DNA of 12,344 nucleotides from CAZFHZ01 sp964519015 (lineage in GTDB: Bacteria > Blakebacterota > Blakebacteria > Blakebacterales > CAYUVJ01). The notes under the pieces are model-generated. The model did no database searches and was not told where the DNA came from. It worked only from the letters and a program-made list of their open reading frames with translations. Of the stretch, positions 1 through 6,094 are shown piece by piece; the stretch's first letter is position 1, and each line of letters starts with the position of its first letter. The DNA is taken from positions 1-12,344 of the forward strand of contig CAZFHZ010000097.1 in assembly GCA_964519015.1 (NCBI GenBank), written 5' to 3'. The position numbers and the translations under genes were made by a program.

Positions 1-881
1 CCGAAGGTCAGCATCGAGAAGACGACCCCGAACCCGATGGCCGTCTGTCCGAGCCGGGCGTTCAGCTCAGGCTCGACCGCGGAGATGAGGCTGATGGCCA
101 GGGCTATGCAGAAGACTCCCGCCCCGAGCATGGAGATCTGCCGGATGGCGTGCCCGGGTTCGGGGCCCGCCCGTAGCCCGGGGTCGGGTAGACGGCTGGT
201 GGGTGGGTTCCCGCCGTCGTCGAGCGGGCCGCCGTCGGCGGGGATCGTGCGGGAACGCCGGTGGACCGGATCTCCCCGGACCTCGGGTACGAAGAACAGC
301 ACCAGGAGCAGGCTCAGCAGCGCCCCGGCCGACCCGGCCACGAAGGCGGCCTGGAAGGAGACCAGTTCCATGAGCAGACCACCGACCAGGGGGCCGACCG
401 CGTAGCCGATCATACGGGCGGTGGTGAAGATGCCCATGGCTCCCCCCATCGCCTCCCGGTCGGCATGGACGGCGATCAACGCGAGCGCGGTGGGGATGGT
501 AAAGGCGATGCCGAATCCCTGGAGCATCCGCAGGGCGACCAGGACCCGGTAGGAGCCGGCCGGGATGTAGCCGAGAGTGGCCAGGCCGACGATCCCCAGT
601 CCCGCCAGGATGAAGGGTTTGCGGCGCCCGCTCCGGTCACTGACCCAGGCCGCTACGGGCTGCATGAGCGCGAAGACCAGGCCCGCCAGGCTGATGAGCA
701 GGCCGATCAGGGTCGCATCGGGGAGGTGCGCGAAGATGCCGCTGCGTGGGGTCTGGATGATATACAGAGGGAGCAGGACGATCAGCAGGCTGTTGGCGAA
801 GGCATCCGCCATCCGGGCCGCGGAGAGGACCACGACCTCCTTCTTCACCCCCCAGCCGCGTAATCGACGATCGGTCATCAT
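1..881 (-). CDS. MFS transporter, partial (C-terminal part missing)
   Basis: This is an integral membrane transporter of the major facilitator superfamily, probably a drug or metabolite:proton antiporter of the 12-14 helix kind. Reading the minus strand from ATG at 881 gives an open frame of 293 codons that leaves the window without a stop. Visible marks are a first hydrophobic helix at about residues 15-41, the MFS motif A in the loop after helix 2 (DRSGRRK, 82-88), R118 in helix 4 followed by QG, and a motif C-like stretch in helix 5 (AVGPLVGGLL, 161-170). A proline- and glycine-rich loop at about 201-247 separates the two halves, and helix 7 starts near 248. A second in-frame ATG lies at 878. 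The best purine-rich SD stretch is inside the 3' arm of the hairpin at 889-921 and is slightly far from the ATG. The substrate cannot be read from the sequence. The gene lies 73 bases after rplQ and is unlikely to be functionally tied to the ribosome. Confidence 0.85.
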   Translation of the reverse strand, partial: MMTDRRLRGWGVKKEVVVLSAARMADAFANSLLIVLLPLYIIQTPRSGIFAHLPDATLIGLLISLAGLVFALMQPVAAWVSDRSGRRKPFILAGLGIVGLATLGYIPAGSYRVLVALRMLQGFGIAFTIPTALALIAVHADREAMGGAMGIFTTARMIGYAVGPLVGGLLMELVSFQAAFVAGSAGALLSLLLVLFFVPEVRGDPVHRRSRTIPADGGPLDDGGNPPTSRLPDPGLRAGPEPGHAIRQISMLGAGVFCIALAISLISAVEPELNARLGQTAIGFGVVFSMLTF

Positions 882-888
882 CGCCAAG

Positions 889-921
889 AAGGCGCCCTCC
901 CCCGGTCGGGGAAAGCGCCTT
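889..921 (-). terminator. Hairpin after rplQ, candidate intrinsic terminator
   Basis: In the minus-strand transcript, arms at 908-921 and 889-902 form a 14-base-pair stem with two G-U pairs and a 5-base loop. The stem is very GC-rich, and its end runs into a short U-rich stretch (UUCUU). It sits 31 bases after the rplQ stop codon, where the end of the alpha operon is expected. The U tract is short and interrupted, so termination may be partial. The 3' arm also carries the purine-rich stretch that is the best Shine-Dalgarno candidate for the MFS gene, so the hairpin could instead limit its translation. Confidence 0.6.
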
Positions 922-954
922 CCGGTACGACGAGCCGGACCGAGGGGCGGGACC

Positions 955-1689
955 TCACTCCCCTTCGCCCTGCTTGCCCCCCTTCCTGCGGCGCAGGCCT
1001 AGCAGGCCCCGGAGCGGCTTCCTCGGAGCCCTCTCCTTCTTCTCCTTCTTCTCCTTCTTCTCTCTCTTCTCCTTCTCCTTCTCCTTCTCCCTGGCCTTTC
1101 CGGCAGGCTTCTCCTCGAGGACCTTCTCGGGGGCCTTCTTCTCTTCCTTCTTCTTGGGCGCCTTAGGCGGGGCCTTCCCCTCGACATCGGCCGCCGCGAC
1201 CTCCGCTCCCTCGATCGGCTCACCCGCAGCGCGACGCTCTGCCTGCTCCTTAGCAGCGACGGCCTTCTTGGCCCTGGCCTCCTTGGCGGCCACCCGGGCG
1301 GCGGTCTTGGCCTTCCCCCCCTCCTCCTGCATGCCGCGCCCCACCAGTTCGATGAGGGCTAGTTCGGCCGCGTCCGACTTCCGATAACCCAGCTTGACGA
1401 TCCGGGTGTAGCCCCCCGGCCGCTCCTGGAAGGAAGGGGCCACATCGTGGAAGAGCCGGTCCACCACCTCAGGCCGCTTCAGATGCCGGAGTACCTCGCG
1501 GCGGCTGTGCAGGTCGCCCCGGCGTGCCCGGGTGATGAGTTTCTCGGCGAAGGGGCGCAGCTCTTTCGCCTTGGCTACCGTGGTGACGATCCGGTCCTCC
1601 ATGAAGAGGGCCTGCGCCAGGCTGTTTAGGGTCGCTTCCCGGTGGGAGGCGTTCCTCGAAAGCTGCCGTCCCTTGACTCGGTGCCGCAT
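955..1689 (-). CDS. rplQ: 50S ribosomal protein L17 with long charged C-terminal tail
   Basis: L17 lies near the peptide exit tunnel of the large subunit. Residues 1 to about 118 match the usual family pattern: the start MRHRVKGRQLSR, then H16 and R17 before an alanine/leucine helix, then the GGYTRI segment (92-97) and the LGYRKSD segment near 100-106. The family is usually about 115-130 residues long, but this protein has 244. The extra 125 residues are made almost wholly of lysine, glutamate, alanine, arginine and proline, including a run of EK and KKE repeats at about 199-219, and end in a basic patch and an acidic tip. Such tails occur in some lineages (Bacteroidetes-like, from memory), so it is probably real rather than a frame error. 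The reading frame is unbroken and the stop TGA is clear. The ATG is 3 bases after the rpoA stop, with GAGGAA as SD inside rpoA, so the two are coupled. Confidence 0.96.
   Translation of the reverse strand: MRHRVKGRQLSRNASHREATLNSLAQALFMEDRIVTTVAKAKELRPFAEKLITRARRGDLHSRREVLRHLKRPEVVDRLFHDVAPSFQERPGGYTRIVKLGYRKSDAAELALIELVGRGMQEEGGKAKTAARVAAKEARAKKAVAAKEQAERRAAGEPIEGAEVAAADVEGKAPPKAPKKKEEKKAPEKVLEEKPAGKAREKEKEKEKREKKEKKEKKERAPRKPLRGLLGLRRRKGGKQGEGE
1033..1090. repeat. Low-complexity CTCCTT/CTCCTTCTT repeat inside rplQ
   Basis: On the plus strand three perfect copies of the 9-base unit CTCCTTCTT lie at 1033-1059. After an irregular stretch, three perfect copies of the 6-base unit CTCCTT lie at 1069-1086, followed by a partial copy. 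In the minus-strand coding frame they give alternating lysine and glutamate. All units are multiples of three, so changes in copy number would lengthen or shorten the L17 tail without shifting the frame. Confidence 0.85.
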
Positions 1690-1692
1690 GAC

Positions 1693-2691
1693 TTATTCCT
1701 CTTCCTCCAACTGTTCGTCGATGGCCAGGTAGGGCTCGATCTCCATCCCGAAGTGGAGCCCCATCTCGTGCAGGATGTCGGCCAGCTCGGAGAGCGACTT
1801 CCGTCCGAAGTTGCGGTACTTCAGCATCTCCGACTCGCTCTTCTGCACGAGGTCGCCGATCGACTTGATGTTGGCGGCCCGCAGACAGTTGGCTGACCGC
1901 ACGCTGAGTTCCAGTTCCTCCACCGGCATCTTCAGGAGTTCACGGATGCGGAGGGTCTCCTCATCGATCTCCAGGATCCGTTCCTCCTCCGGCTCTTCCT
2001 CGAATGCCATGAAGACCAGGAAGTGGTCCTTGAGGATCTTGGCGGCATGGCTGAGCGCCATCTCCGGTTCGATCGACCCGTCGGTCCACAGTTCCATGGT
2101 CAACCGCTCGAAGTCGGTCCGCCGGCCGACCCGCATATTCTCGAATTCATGATCGACCCGGATGATGGGCGAGTAGATGGCGTCGAGAGGGATCACCCCG
2201 ATCGGCATCTCAGGGTCCTCCAGCTCCTCAGCCGGGATATAGCCGCGCCCCAGGCCGATCGTGATGTCCATCTTGAGATCGGCGTCCTCGTCCATCGTCG
2301 CGATGTAGTGCTCGGGGTTGTGGATCGTGAACGACTCGGAGAGATGCAGATCCGCGGCAGTTAATACACCGCTCCCCTGCTTCTCCACCGTGACCGTCAC
2401 GGGCTCATCCACATGCAGCTCGACCCGCACCCCCTTGAGGTTGAGGAGCAGATCGGTCAGGTCCTCGAGCATACCCTTGATGCTCGTGAACTCGTGCAGG
2501 GCTCCATCCACCTTCACGTGGGTGATCGCCGCCCCCTGGATGCTCGAGAGGAGCACCCGGCGCAGGCTGTTGCCCAGTGTGATGCCGAACCCGCGCTCGA
2601 GCGGACCGGCGGTGAACTTGCCGTAAGTGCGAGAGTAGGACTTCTTGTCCCACTCGATGCCTTCAGGCATCGTCAGGTTCTTCCACTTCAT
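1693..2691 (-). CDS. rpoA: DNA-directed RNA polymerase alpha subunit
   Basis: RpoA dimerises to nucleate assembly of the core RNA polymerase, and its C-terminal domain contacts upstream promoter elements and activators. The protein has 332 residues, a normal length. The N-terminal domain (about 1-230) shows the family stretch PLERGFGITLGNSLRRVLLSS at 30-50, with only the UP-independent assembly function implied. A glutamate-rich linker (about 231-245) leads to the C-terminal domain at about 250-316, where SVRSANCL (263-270) holds R265 and N268, the residues used for UP-element DNA contact in E. coli and here at the same numbering. The helix-hairpin-helix NFGRKSLSE follows at 294-302, and the protein ends in an acidic tail. 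The ATG is preceded by AAGGGG at suitable distance. It lies 39 bases after rpsD and 3 bases before rplQ, the usual alpha-operon order. Confidence 0.98.
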   Translation of the reverse strand: MKWKNLTMPEGIEWDKKSYSRTYGKFTAGPLERGFGITLGNSLRRVLLSSIQGAAITHVKVDGALHEFTSIKGMLEDLTDLLLNLKGVRVELHVDEPVTVTVEKQGSGVLTAADLHLSESFTIHNPEHYIATMDEDADLKMDITIGLGRGYIPAEELEDPEMPIGVIPLDAIYSPIIRVDHEFENMRVGRRTDFERLTMELWTDGSIEPEMALSHAAKILKDHFLVFMAFEEEPEEERILEIDEETLRIRELLKMPVEELELSVRSANCLRAANIKSIGDLVQKSESEMLKYRNFGRKSLSELADILHEMGLHFGMEIEPYLAIDEQLEEEE

Positions 2692-2730
2692 CTAGCGGAT
2701 TCCCCTTGATCGGAGTCTCAGTATCCCTCG

Positions 2731-3363
2731 TTAACGCGAATACAGCTCGACGATGAGCTGCTCGTTTATCTCCAGGTCTACATCGGACCGGGTCGGCGTC
2801 TGTACGACCTGCCCGGCCATCTTCGCCTTGTCCAGGGTGAGCCAGGTGGGCTCCCCGCGGCGTCCGAACCGCTTCATCGCCTCCTGGATGAGTTCCAGGT
2901 TGTGCGAACGCTCCTTGACCTCGATGACGTCGCCGGCCCGCACCTGGTAGGAGGGGATGTCGACGATCCGGCTGTTCACCTTGAAATGGCGGTGCCGCAC
3001 CAGTTGACGGGCGGCGGCACGCGACGGAGCGAAACCGAGACGGTAGACCGCGTTGTCCAACCGGCTCTCCAGCATACCGAGCAGCATCTCCCCCGTCTTC
3101 CCCTTGGTCCGGGCGGCTCGGCGGTAGTAGTTACGGAACTGCGCCTCCATGATGCCGTAGATCCGCTTCACCTTCTGCTTCTCGCGAAGCTGGATCGAGT
3201 AATCGCTCGGTTTGCGGCGACGCGGATTGGGACCGTGCTGTCCGGGCGGGTAGGTGCGTCGGTCCACCGAACACTTGTCGCTCAGGCAGCGTTCCCCCTT
3301 GAGGAAGAGCTTCATTCCCTCGCGGCGGCACAGCTTGCAGACGGAATCGGAATAGCGGGCCAT
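2731..3363 (-). CDS. rpsD: 30S ribosomal protein S4 (zinc-type)
   Basis: S4 is a primary binder of 16S rRNA that starts assembly of the 30S body. In E. coli it also represses its own alpha operon. The 210-residue length is normal. The N-terminal region holds four cysteines, C9, C12, C26 and C31, the C+ arrangement that binds zinc in thermophile and Gram-positive S4 proteins. PPGQHG follows at about 39-44. The S4 RNA-binding domain covers about residues 98-160, with SRLDNAVYRLGFA and then RQLVRHRHFKVN. The ATG at 3363 has AGGAGG 10 bases upstream. The gene lies between rpsK (23-base gap) and rpoA (39-base gap). No autoregulatory leader was recognised. Confidence 0.98.
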   Translation of the reverse strand: MARYSDSVCKLCRREGMKLFLKGERCLSDKCSVDRRTYPPGQHGPNPRRRKPSDYSIQLREKQKVKRIYGIMEAQFRNYYRRAARTKGKTGEMLLGMLESRLDNAVYRLGFAPSRAAARQLVRHRHFKVNSRIVDIPSYQVRAGDVIEVKERSHNLELIQEAMKRFGRRGEPTWLTLDKAKMAGQVVQTPTRSDVDLEINEQLIVELYSR

Positions 3364-3386
3364 GCTCTGCTCTCCTCCTGGCCTTC

Positions 3387-3788
3387 TCAGACGCGGCGCC
3401 GCTTAGGCGGACGGCAACCGTTGTGGGGGATCGGGGTCACGTCCTTGATGGCCGTGATCTCCAGGCCGGCCGCCTGGAGCGACCGGATGGCGGATTCCCG
3501 GCCCGAACCCGGACCCTTGACCCAGGCCTCGACCGACCGCACGCCTGCCGCCATCGCTTCCCGGGCGGCCTTGTCGGCGGCCATCTGGGCGGCGAAGGGT
3601 GTGCTCTTGCGACTCCCCTTGATACCCGCACCGCCGGGGGTCGCCCAGGTGACCACGTTCCCCTGGGAGTCGGTGATGGTAATGTTCGTGTTGTTGAACG
3701 TCGCCTTGATGTGAGCGACGCCGTGCGCCTCGGCCGCCTTCTTCGCCTTCTTGCGGCCCTTCGCTTTGCCTTTCGCCTGCTTCGCCAC
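3387..3788 (-). CDS. rpsK: 30S ribosomal protein S11
   Basis: S11 sits on the platform of the 30S subunit beside the mRNA exit and the Shine-Dalgarno helix. The 133-residue protein has a very basic N-terminus (about 1-20, nearly all lysine, alanine and glycine) and then the family core starting AHIKATFNNTNITITD. It also shows the WATPGGAGIKGSRKSTPFAAQ stretch (48-68) and ends with the conserved DVTPIPHNGCRPPKRRRV. The start is a GTG at 3788 with AGGAG five bases upstream, and no ATG lies nearby in frame. It is separated from rpsM by 56 bases and from rpsD by 23 bases, as in the alpha operon. Confidence 0.98.
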   Translation of the reverse strand: MAKQAKGKAKGRKKAKKAAEAHGVAHIKATFNNTNITITDSQGNVVTWATPGGAGIKGSRKSTPFAAQMAADKAAREAMAAGVRSVEAWVKGPGSGRESAIRSLQAAGLEITAIKDVTPIPHNGCRPPKRRRV

Positions 3789-3825
3789 CTCAGCTCCTCA
3801 TCCTCTTGTAGTGTGGCCGGCACGA

Positions 3826-3840
3826 ACCGGACGGTCCGGT
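3826..3840. repeat. 15-base perfect dyad between rpsM and rpsK
   Basis: Arms ACCGGAC and GTCCGGT are perfect inverted copies around one central base, in the 56-base gap just after the rpsM stop codon. The dyad is too tight for its central pairs to form in RNA, but a 5-base-pair hairpin is possible. No U tract follows, so it is not an obvious terminator. It could be a small RNA structure, a DNA-binding site, or chance in GC-rich sequence. Confidence 0.35.
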
Positions 3841-3844
3841 CGGT

Positions 3845-4210
3845 CTATCTGCGCCCACCCATCTTCTTGCCGGGGCCCTTGCGGGTCCGGGCGTTGGTAC
3901 GGGTCCGCTGCCCTCGCACCGGGAGCCCGCGCCGGTGACGCAGTCCCCGGTAACACCCGATGTCCATGAGCCGTTTGATATTGATGTTCACTTCCGACCG
4001 CAGGGCACCCTCCACCTTGCGGTTGTTCTGGATGTCGTCACGGACCGCGGCGACCTCCTCGGCCGTCAGGTCCTTGACCTTCTTTTCCGGGGTCACCCCG
4101 GCCGCTTCACAGATGCTGCGGGCCGTGCTGCGCCCGATCCCGTAGATATAGGTCAAAGCGATCGAGACCTGTTTCTCCTTCGGGATGTCGACGCCGGCGA
4201 TACGAGCCAT
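3845..4210 (-). CDS. rpsM: 30S ribosomal protein S13
   Basis: S13 lies in the head of the 30S subunit and contacts the P-site tRNA and the large subunit through bridges B1a and B1b. The 121-residue length is normal. The N-terminus MARIAGVDIP and the YIYGIGRSTA helix-hairpin-helix segment (about 21-30) are family hallmarks. They are followed by a helical middle and GCYRGLRHRRGLPVRGQRTRTNARTRKG, given here only as position (about 85-112), ending in a basic tail that reaches the decoding centre. The ATG at 4210 has GAGGGAG seven bases upstream. It follows rpmJ by 29 bases and opens the alpha-operon group. Confidence 0.98.
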   Translation of the reverse strand: MARIAGVDIPKEKQVSIALTYIYGIGRSTARSICEAAGVTPEKKVKDLTAEEVAAVRDDIQNNRKVEGALRSEVNINIKRLMDIGCYRGLRHRRGLPVRGQRTRTNARTRKGPGKKMGGRR

Positions 4211-4239
4211 TCTGTTACTCCCTCAGAAACCCTGGTTCT

Positions 4240-4353
4240 CTAGCCCTGGCGCTGCTTGTGACGCGGGTTCTTGCAGATCACCCGCACCACTCCCTTGCGC
4301 TTTACGATCTTGCAGTGCTCGCACATCTTCTTGACCGAACTGTTGACCTTCAT
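4240..4353 (-). CDS. rpmJ: 50S ribosomal protein L36 (zinc ribbon type)
   Basis: L36 is the smallest ribosomal protein and stabilises 23S rRNA near the L7/L12 stalk base and the central protuberance. Reading the minus strand from ATG at 4353 gives 37 residues ending in TAG at 4240. The protein begins MKVNSSVKKMCEHCK and ends CKNPRHKQRQG. C11, C14, C27 and H32 form the expected zinc site, so this is the C+ form. An SD (AAGGGAG) lies five bases before the ATG. It sits 55 bases after infA and 29 bases before rpsM, the common bacterial order. Confidence 0.97.
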   Translation of the reverse strand: MKVNSSVKKMCEHCKIVKRKGVVRVICKNPRHKQRQG

Positions 4354-4408
4354 GACTGCTCCCTTTCCGAGCCGTGTCGGATCGATCCCGCGTCGGCCCC
4401 CGCCCCGC

Positions 4409-4627
4409 TCACTTGTAGCGGTAGGTGATGCGTCCGCGTGTCAGGTCGTACGGCGAAAGTTCCACCTGGACGCGGTCCCCGGGCAGGATACGGATATAGT
4501 GCATCCGCATCTTCCCCGATATGTGGGCCAGGACCTCATGACCGTTCTCCAGCTCCACCCGGAACGATGCGTTCGGGAGGGGCTCGATCACGGTGCCCTC
4601 CATCAGGATCGGTTCTTCCTTGGCCAA
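4409..4627 (-). CDS. infA: Translation initiation factor IF-1
   Basis: IF-1 binds the A site of the 30S subunit during initiation and helps IF-2 and IF-3 select the initiator tRNA. The 72-residue length and single OB fold are typical: MAKEEPILMEGTVIE at the start, then LPNASFRVELENGH, the conserved HISGKMRMHYIRILPGD (35-51), and a C-terminus DLTRGRITYRYK. The start codon is TTG at 4625-4627, since the family N-terminus M-A-K-E aligns exactly there. GGAGG stands five bases upstream and there is no ATG before it. A UUG start on an initiation factor is notable. The gene is 33 bases after map and 55 bases before rpmJ. Confidence 0.97.
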   Translation of the reverse strand: MAKEEPILMEGTVIEPLPNASFRVELENGHEVLAHISGKMRMHYIRILPGDRVQVELSPYDLTRGRITYRYK

Positions 4628-4660
4628 TCTCTCCTCCAGGTCAGGATCTCGCCGTACCCA

Positions 4661-5407
4661 TCAGAGCACCGTCAGGATCCGCGGTTCCCCGTCGGTAACC
4701 GCCACACAGTGCTCGAAGTGGGCGGACAACCCACCGTCCTTCGTGACGGTCGTCCACCCGTCGCGCTGGATCACGATCTCATGCGTCCCCTGGTTCACCA
4801 TCGGCTCGATGGCGAAGACCATACCGCTCTTCAGCACCGGTCCCCGGCCGGGGGGGCCGTAGTTCGGGATCTGGGGCTCCTCATGCATCTGGGTGCCGAT
4901 GCCATGCCCCACCATCTCCCGGACCACGCTGTAGCCCCGTCCTTCGACATGTTGCTGGACGGCGTGGCTGATGTCGAAGAGATGGTTGCCCGCGATCGCC
5001 TGGGCGATCCCCCGGTGGAGGCTCTCCTCGGTGACCGCCAGCAGTTCCACCGCTCCCTGCCTGTCCTCGCCCACGATGTAGCTCCAGGCGGAGTCCCCGT
5101 AGTAGCCGTCCTTCTCCACCCCGATGTCGATGCTCACCACGTCCCCTTCCTTCAGGACGTGTCGGTTCGGGAATCCGTGAACCACCTCGTCGTTCAGACT
5201 CAGGCAGACACTCCAGGGGAACCCCTGGTACCCCTTGAACGCCGGCCGGCCTCCGTGGTCCCGGATGAAGCTCTCGACCAGCCGATCGATCGCCTCGCCC
5301 CGGGTACCCGGTACCAGCAACGGCGCGGCTTCGCGGTGCGCCAGAGCGACCAGCCGACCCGCTTCGCGGAGTAAGTCGATCTCCTCGGGCGACCGCAGGT
5401 TGATCAC
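4661..5407 (-). CDS. map: Methionine aminopeptidase type I
   Basis: This cytosolic metalloenzyme removes the initiator methionine from new proteins when the second residue is small. The 248-residue protein is the short type I form, without an N-terminal zinc-finger or other extension. The five dimetal ligands are visible as D94, D105, H168, E201 and E232, and the active-site histidines as H77 (VVHGFP) and H175 (MHEEP). They are arranged as in the E. coli enzyme. The start is GTG at 5407, whose GTGA overlaps the adk stop by four bases, so it is translated by coupling to adk. infA follows 33 bases later. The secY-adk-map-infA order is common in bacteria. Confidence 0.97.
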   Translation of the reverse strand: MINLRSPEEIDLLREAGRLVALAHREAAPLLVPGTRGEAIDRLVESFIRDHGGRPAFKGYQGFPWSVCLSLNDEVVHGFPNRHVLKEGDVVSIDIGVEKDGYYGDSAWSYIVGEDRQGAVELLAVTEESLHRGIAQAIAGNHLFDISHAVQQHVEGRGYSVVREMVGHGIGTQMHEEPQIPNYGPPGRGPVLKSGMVFAIEPMVNQGTHEIVIQRDGWTTVTKDGGLSAHFEHCVAVTDGEPRILTVL

Positions 5408-6066
5408 TTCACGTGCTCCACCTGCATCTGGTGAAGAACATGCAGGATCCGCCCCCCGACCTCATCCACGGAACCGGTGCCGTCCACCACCTGCAGCAGC
5501 CCTTTCCCTTCGTAGTACTCCACCAGCGGAGCGGTCAGCTCCCGGTAGACCTTCAGGCGCCGGAGAACCGTCTCCGGCCGGTCATCGTCCCGCTGATAGA
5601 GTTCCCCGCCGCAGTGCGGACAGGTTCCGGGGCCCGACTCCAGGCCGGGCATGTTGGTGTCACGGCCGCAACCGCGGCAAAGATAGCGGCCGCCGATACG
5701 CTGGACGATCTCCTCGTCCCCCACATCAATCAGCACGACCCCGTCCAGGGTGCGCCGCTTCTGTCGCAACAGGTCGTCGAGCGCCACCGCCTGCGGGATC
5801 GTCCGGGGAAATCCATCCAGCAGGAATCCGCCTTCGGCGTCCGGCTGCTCGATCCGCTCGGCGATCAGGTCCACGATGAGCCCATCCGGGACCAGCTCCC
5901 CCTTCTCCATGAAAGCGCGCGCGCGCTCCCCGAGCCGGGTCCCGGTCCGCACGTTCTCGCGCAGAATATCCCCCGTACTGATCTGGGGAATCCCGAAGGA
6001 GTCGCTGACCCTCCCGGCCTGGGTCCCCTTCCCGGCCCCGGGGGGGCCCAGCAAGACGGCGAGCAA
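5404..6066 (-). CDS. adk: Adenylate kinase with four-cysteine LID
   Basis: Adenylate kinase interconverts ATP and AMP with two ADP, keeping the cellular energy charge. From the chosen TTG start the protein has 220 residues. It shows the P-loop GPPGAGKGT at 7-15, the AMP-binding STGDILR at about 30-36 and the DGFPRT segment at about 84-89. The LID carries four cysteines, C130, C133, C149 and C152, a zinc site known from Gram-positive and many other bacterial enzymes, and RDDDRPETVLRR follows. The TTG at 6066 is preferred because it puts the P-loop at the usual distance from the N-terminus and has GGGGAGG seven bases upstream. An in-frame GTG at 6102, overlapping the end of secY by eight bases, would add 12 hydrophilic residues and is the main alternative. 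The stop overlaps the map start. Confidence 0.96.
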   Translation of the reverse strand: MLAVLLGPPGAGKGTQAGRVSDSFGIPQISTGDILRENVRTGTRLGERARAFMEKGELVPDGLIVDLIAERIEQPDAEGGFLLDGFPRTIPQAVALDDLLRQKRRTLDGVVLIDVGDEEIVQRIGGRYLCRGCGRDTNMPGLESGPGTCPHCGGELYQRDDDRPETVLRRLKVYRELTAPLVEYYEGKGLLQVVDGTGSVDEVGGRILHVLHQMQVEHVK

Positions 6067-6094
6067 CTGCTTCCCTCCCCTTTCGTTCTGCCGA

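Noticed and set aside
261..863. A 200-codon plus-strand frame, rich in aspartate, glutamine and glycine, opposite the MFS gene
   Set aside because: The minus strand here codes for a clear MFS transporter with motif A, so this frame is its complement shadow.
999..1223. A very arginine-rich 74-codon frame on the minus strand inside rplQ
   Set aside because: It is a second frame of the GAG/AAG repeats that code for the L17 tail. Its arginine runs come from the repeat, not from selection for a protein.
2902..3714. A 270-codon plus-strand frame opposite rpsD and rpsK
   Set aside because: It spans two conserved genes and their gap and has no SD or recognisable motif.
4354..4408. A possible internal promoter between infA and rpmJ
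   Set aside because: The 55 bases are GC-rich with no -10/-35-like pair and no terminator-like hairpin; only the rpmJ SD is seen.
4271..5374. A 367-codon plus-strand frame opposite map, infA and rpmJ
   Set aside because: It is a shadow of map and infA: the product is rich in histidine, aspartate and proline without family features.
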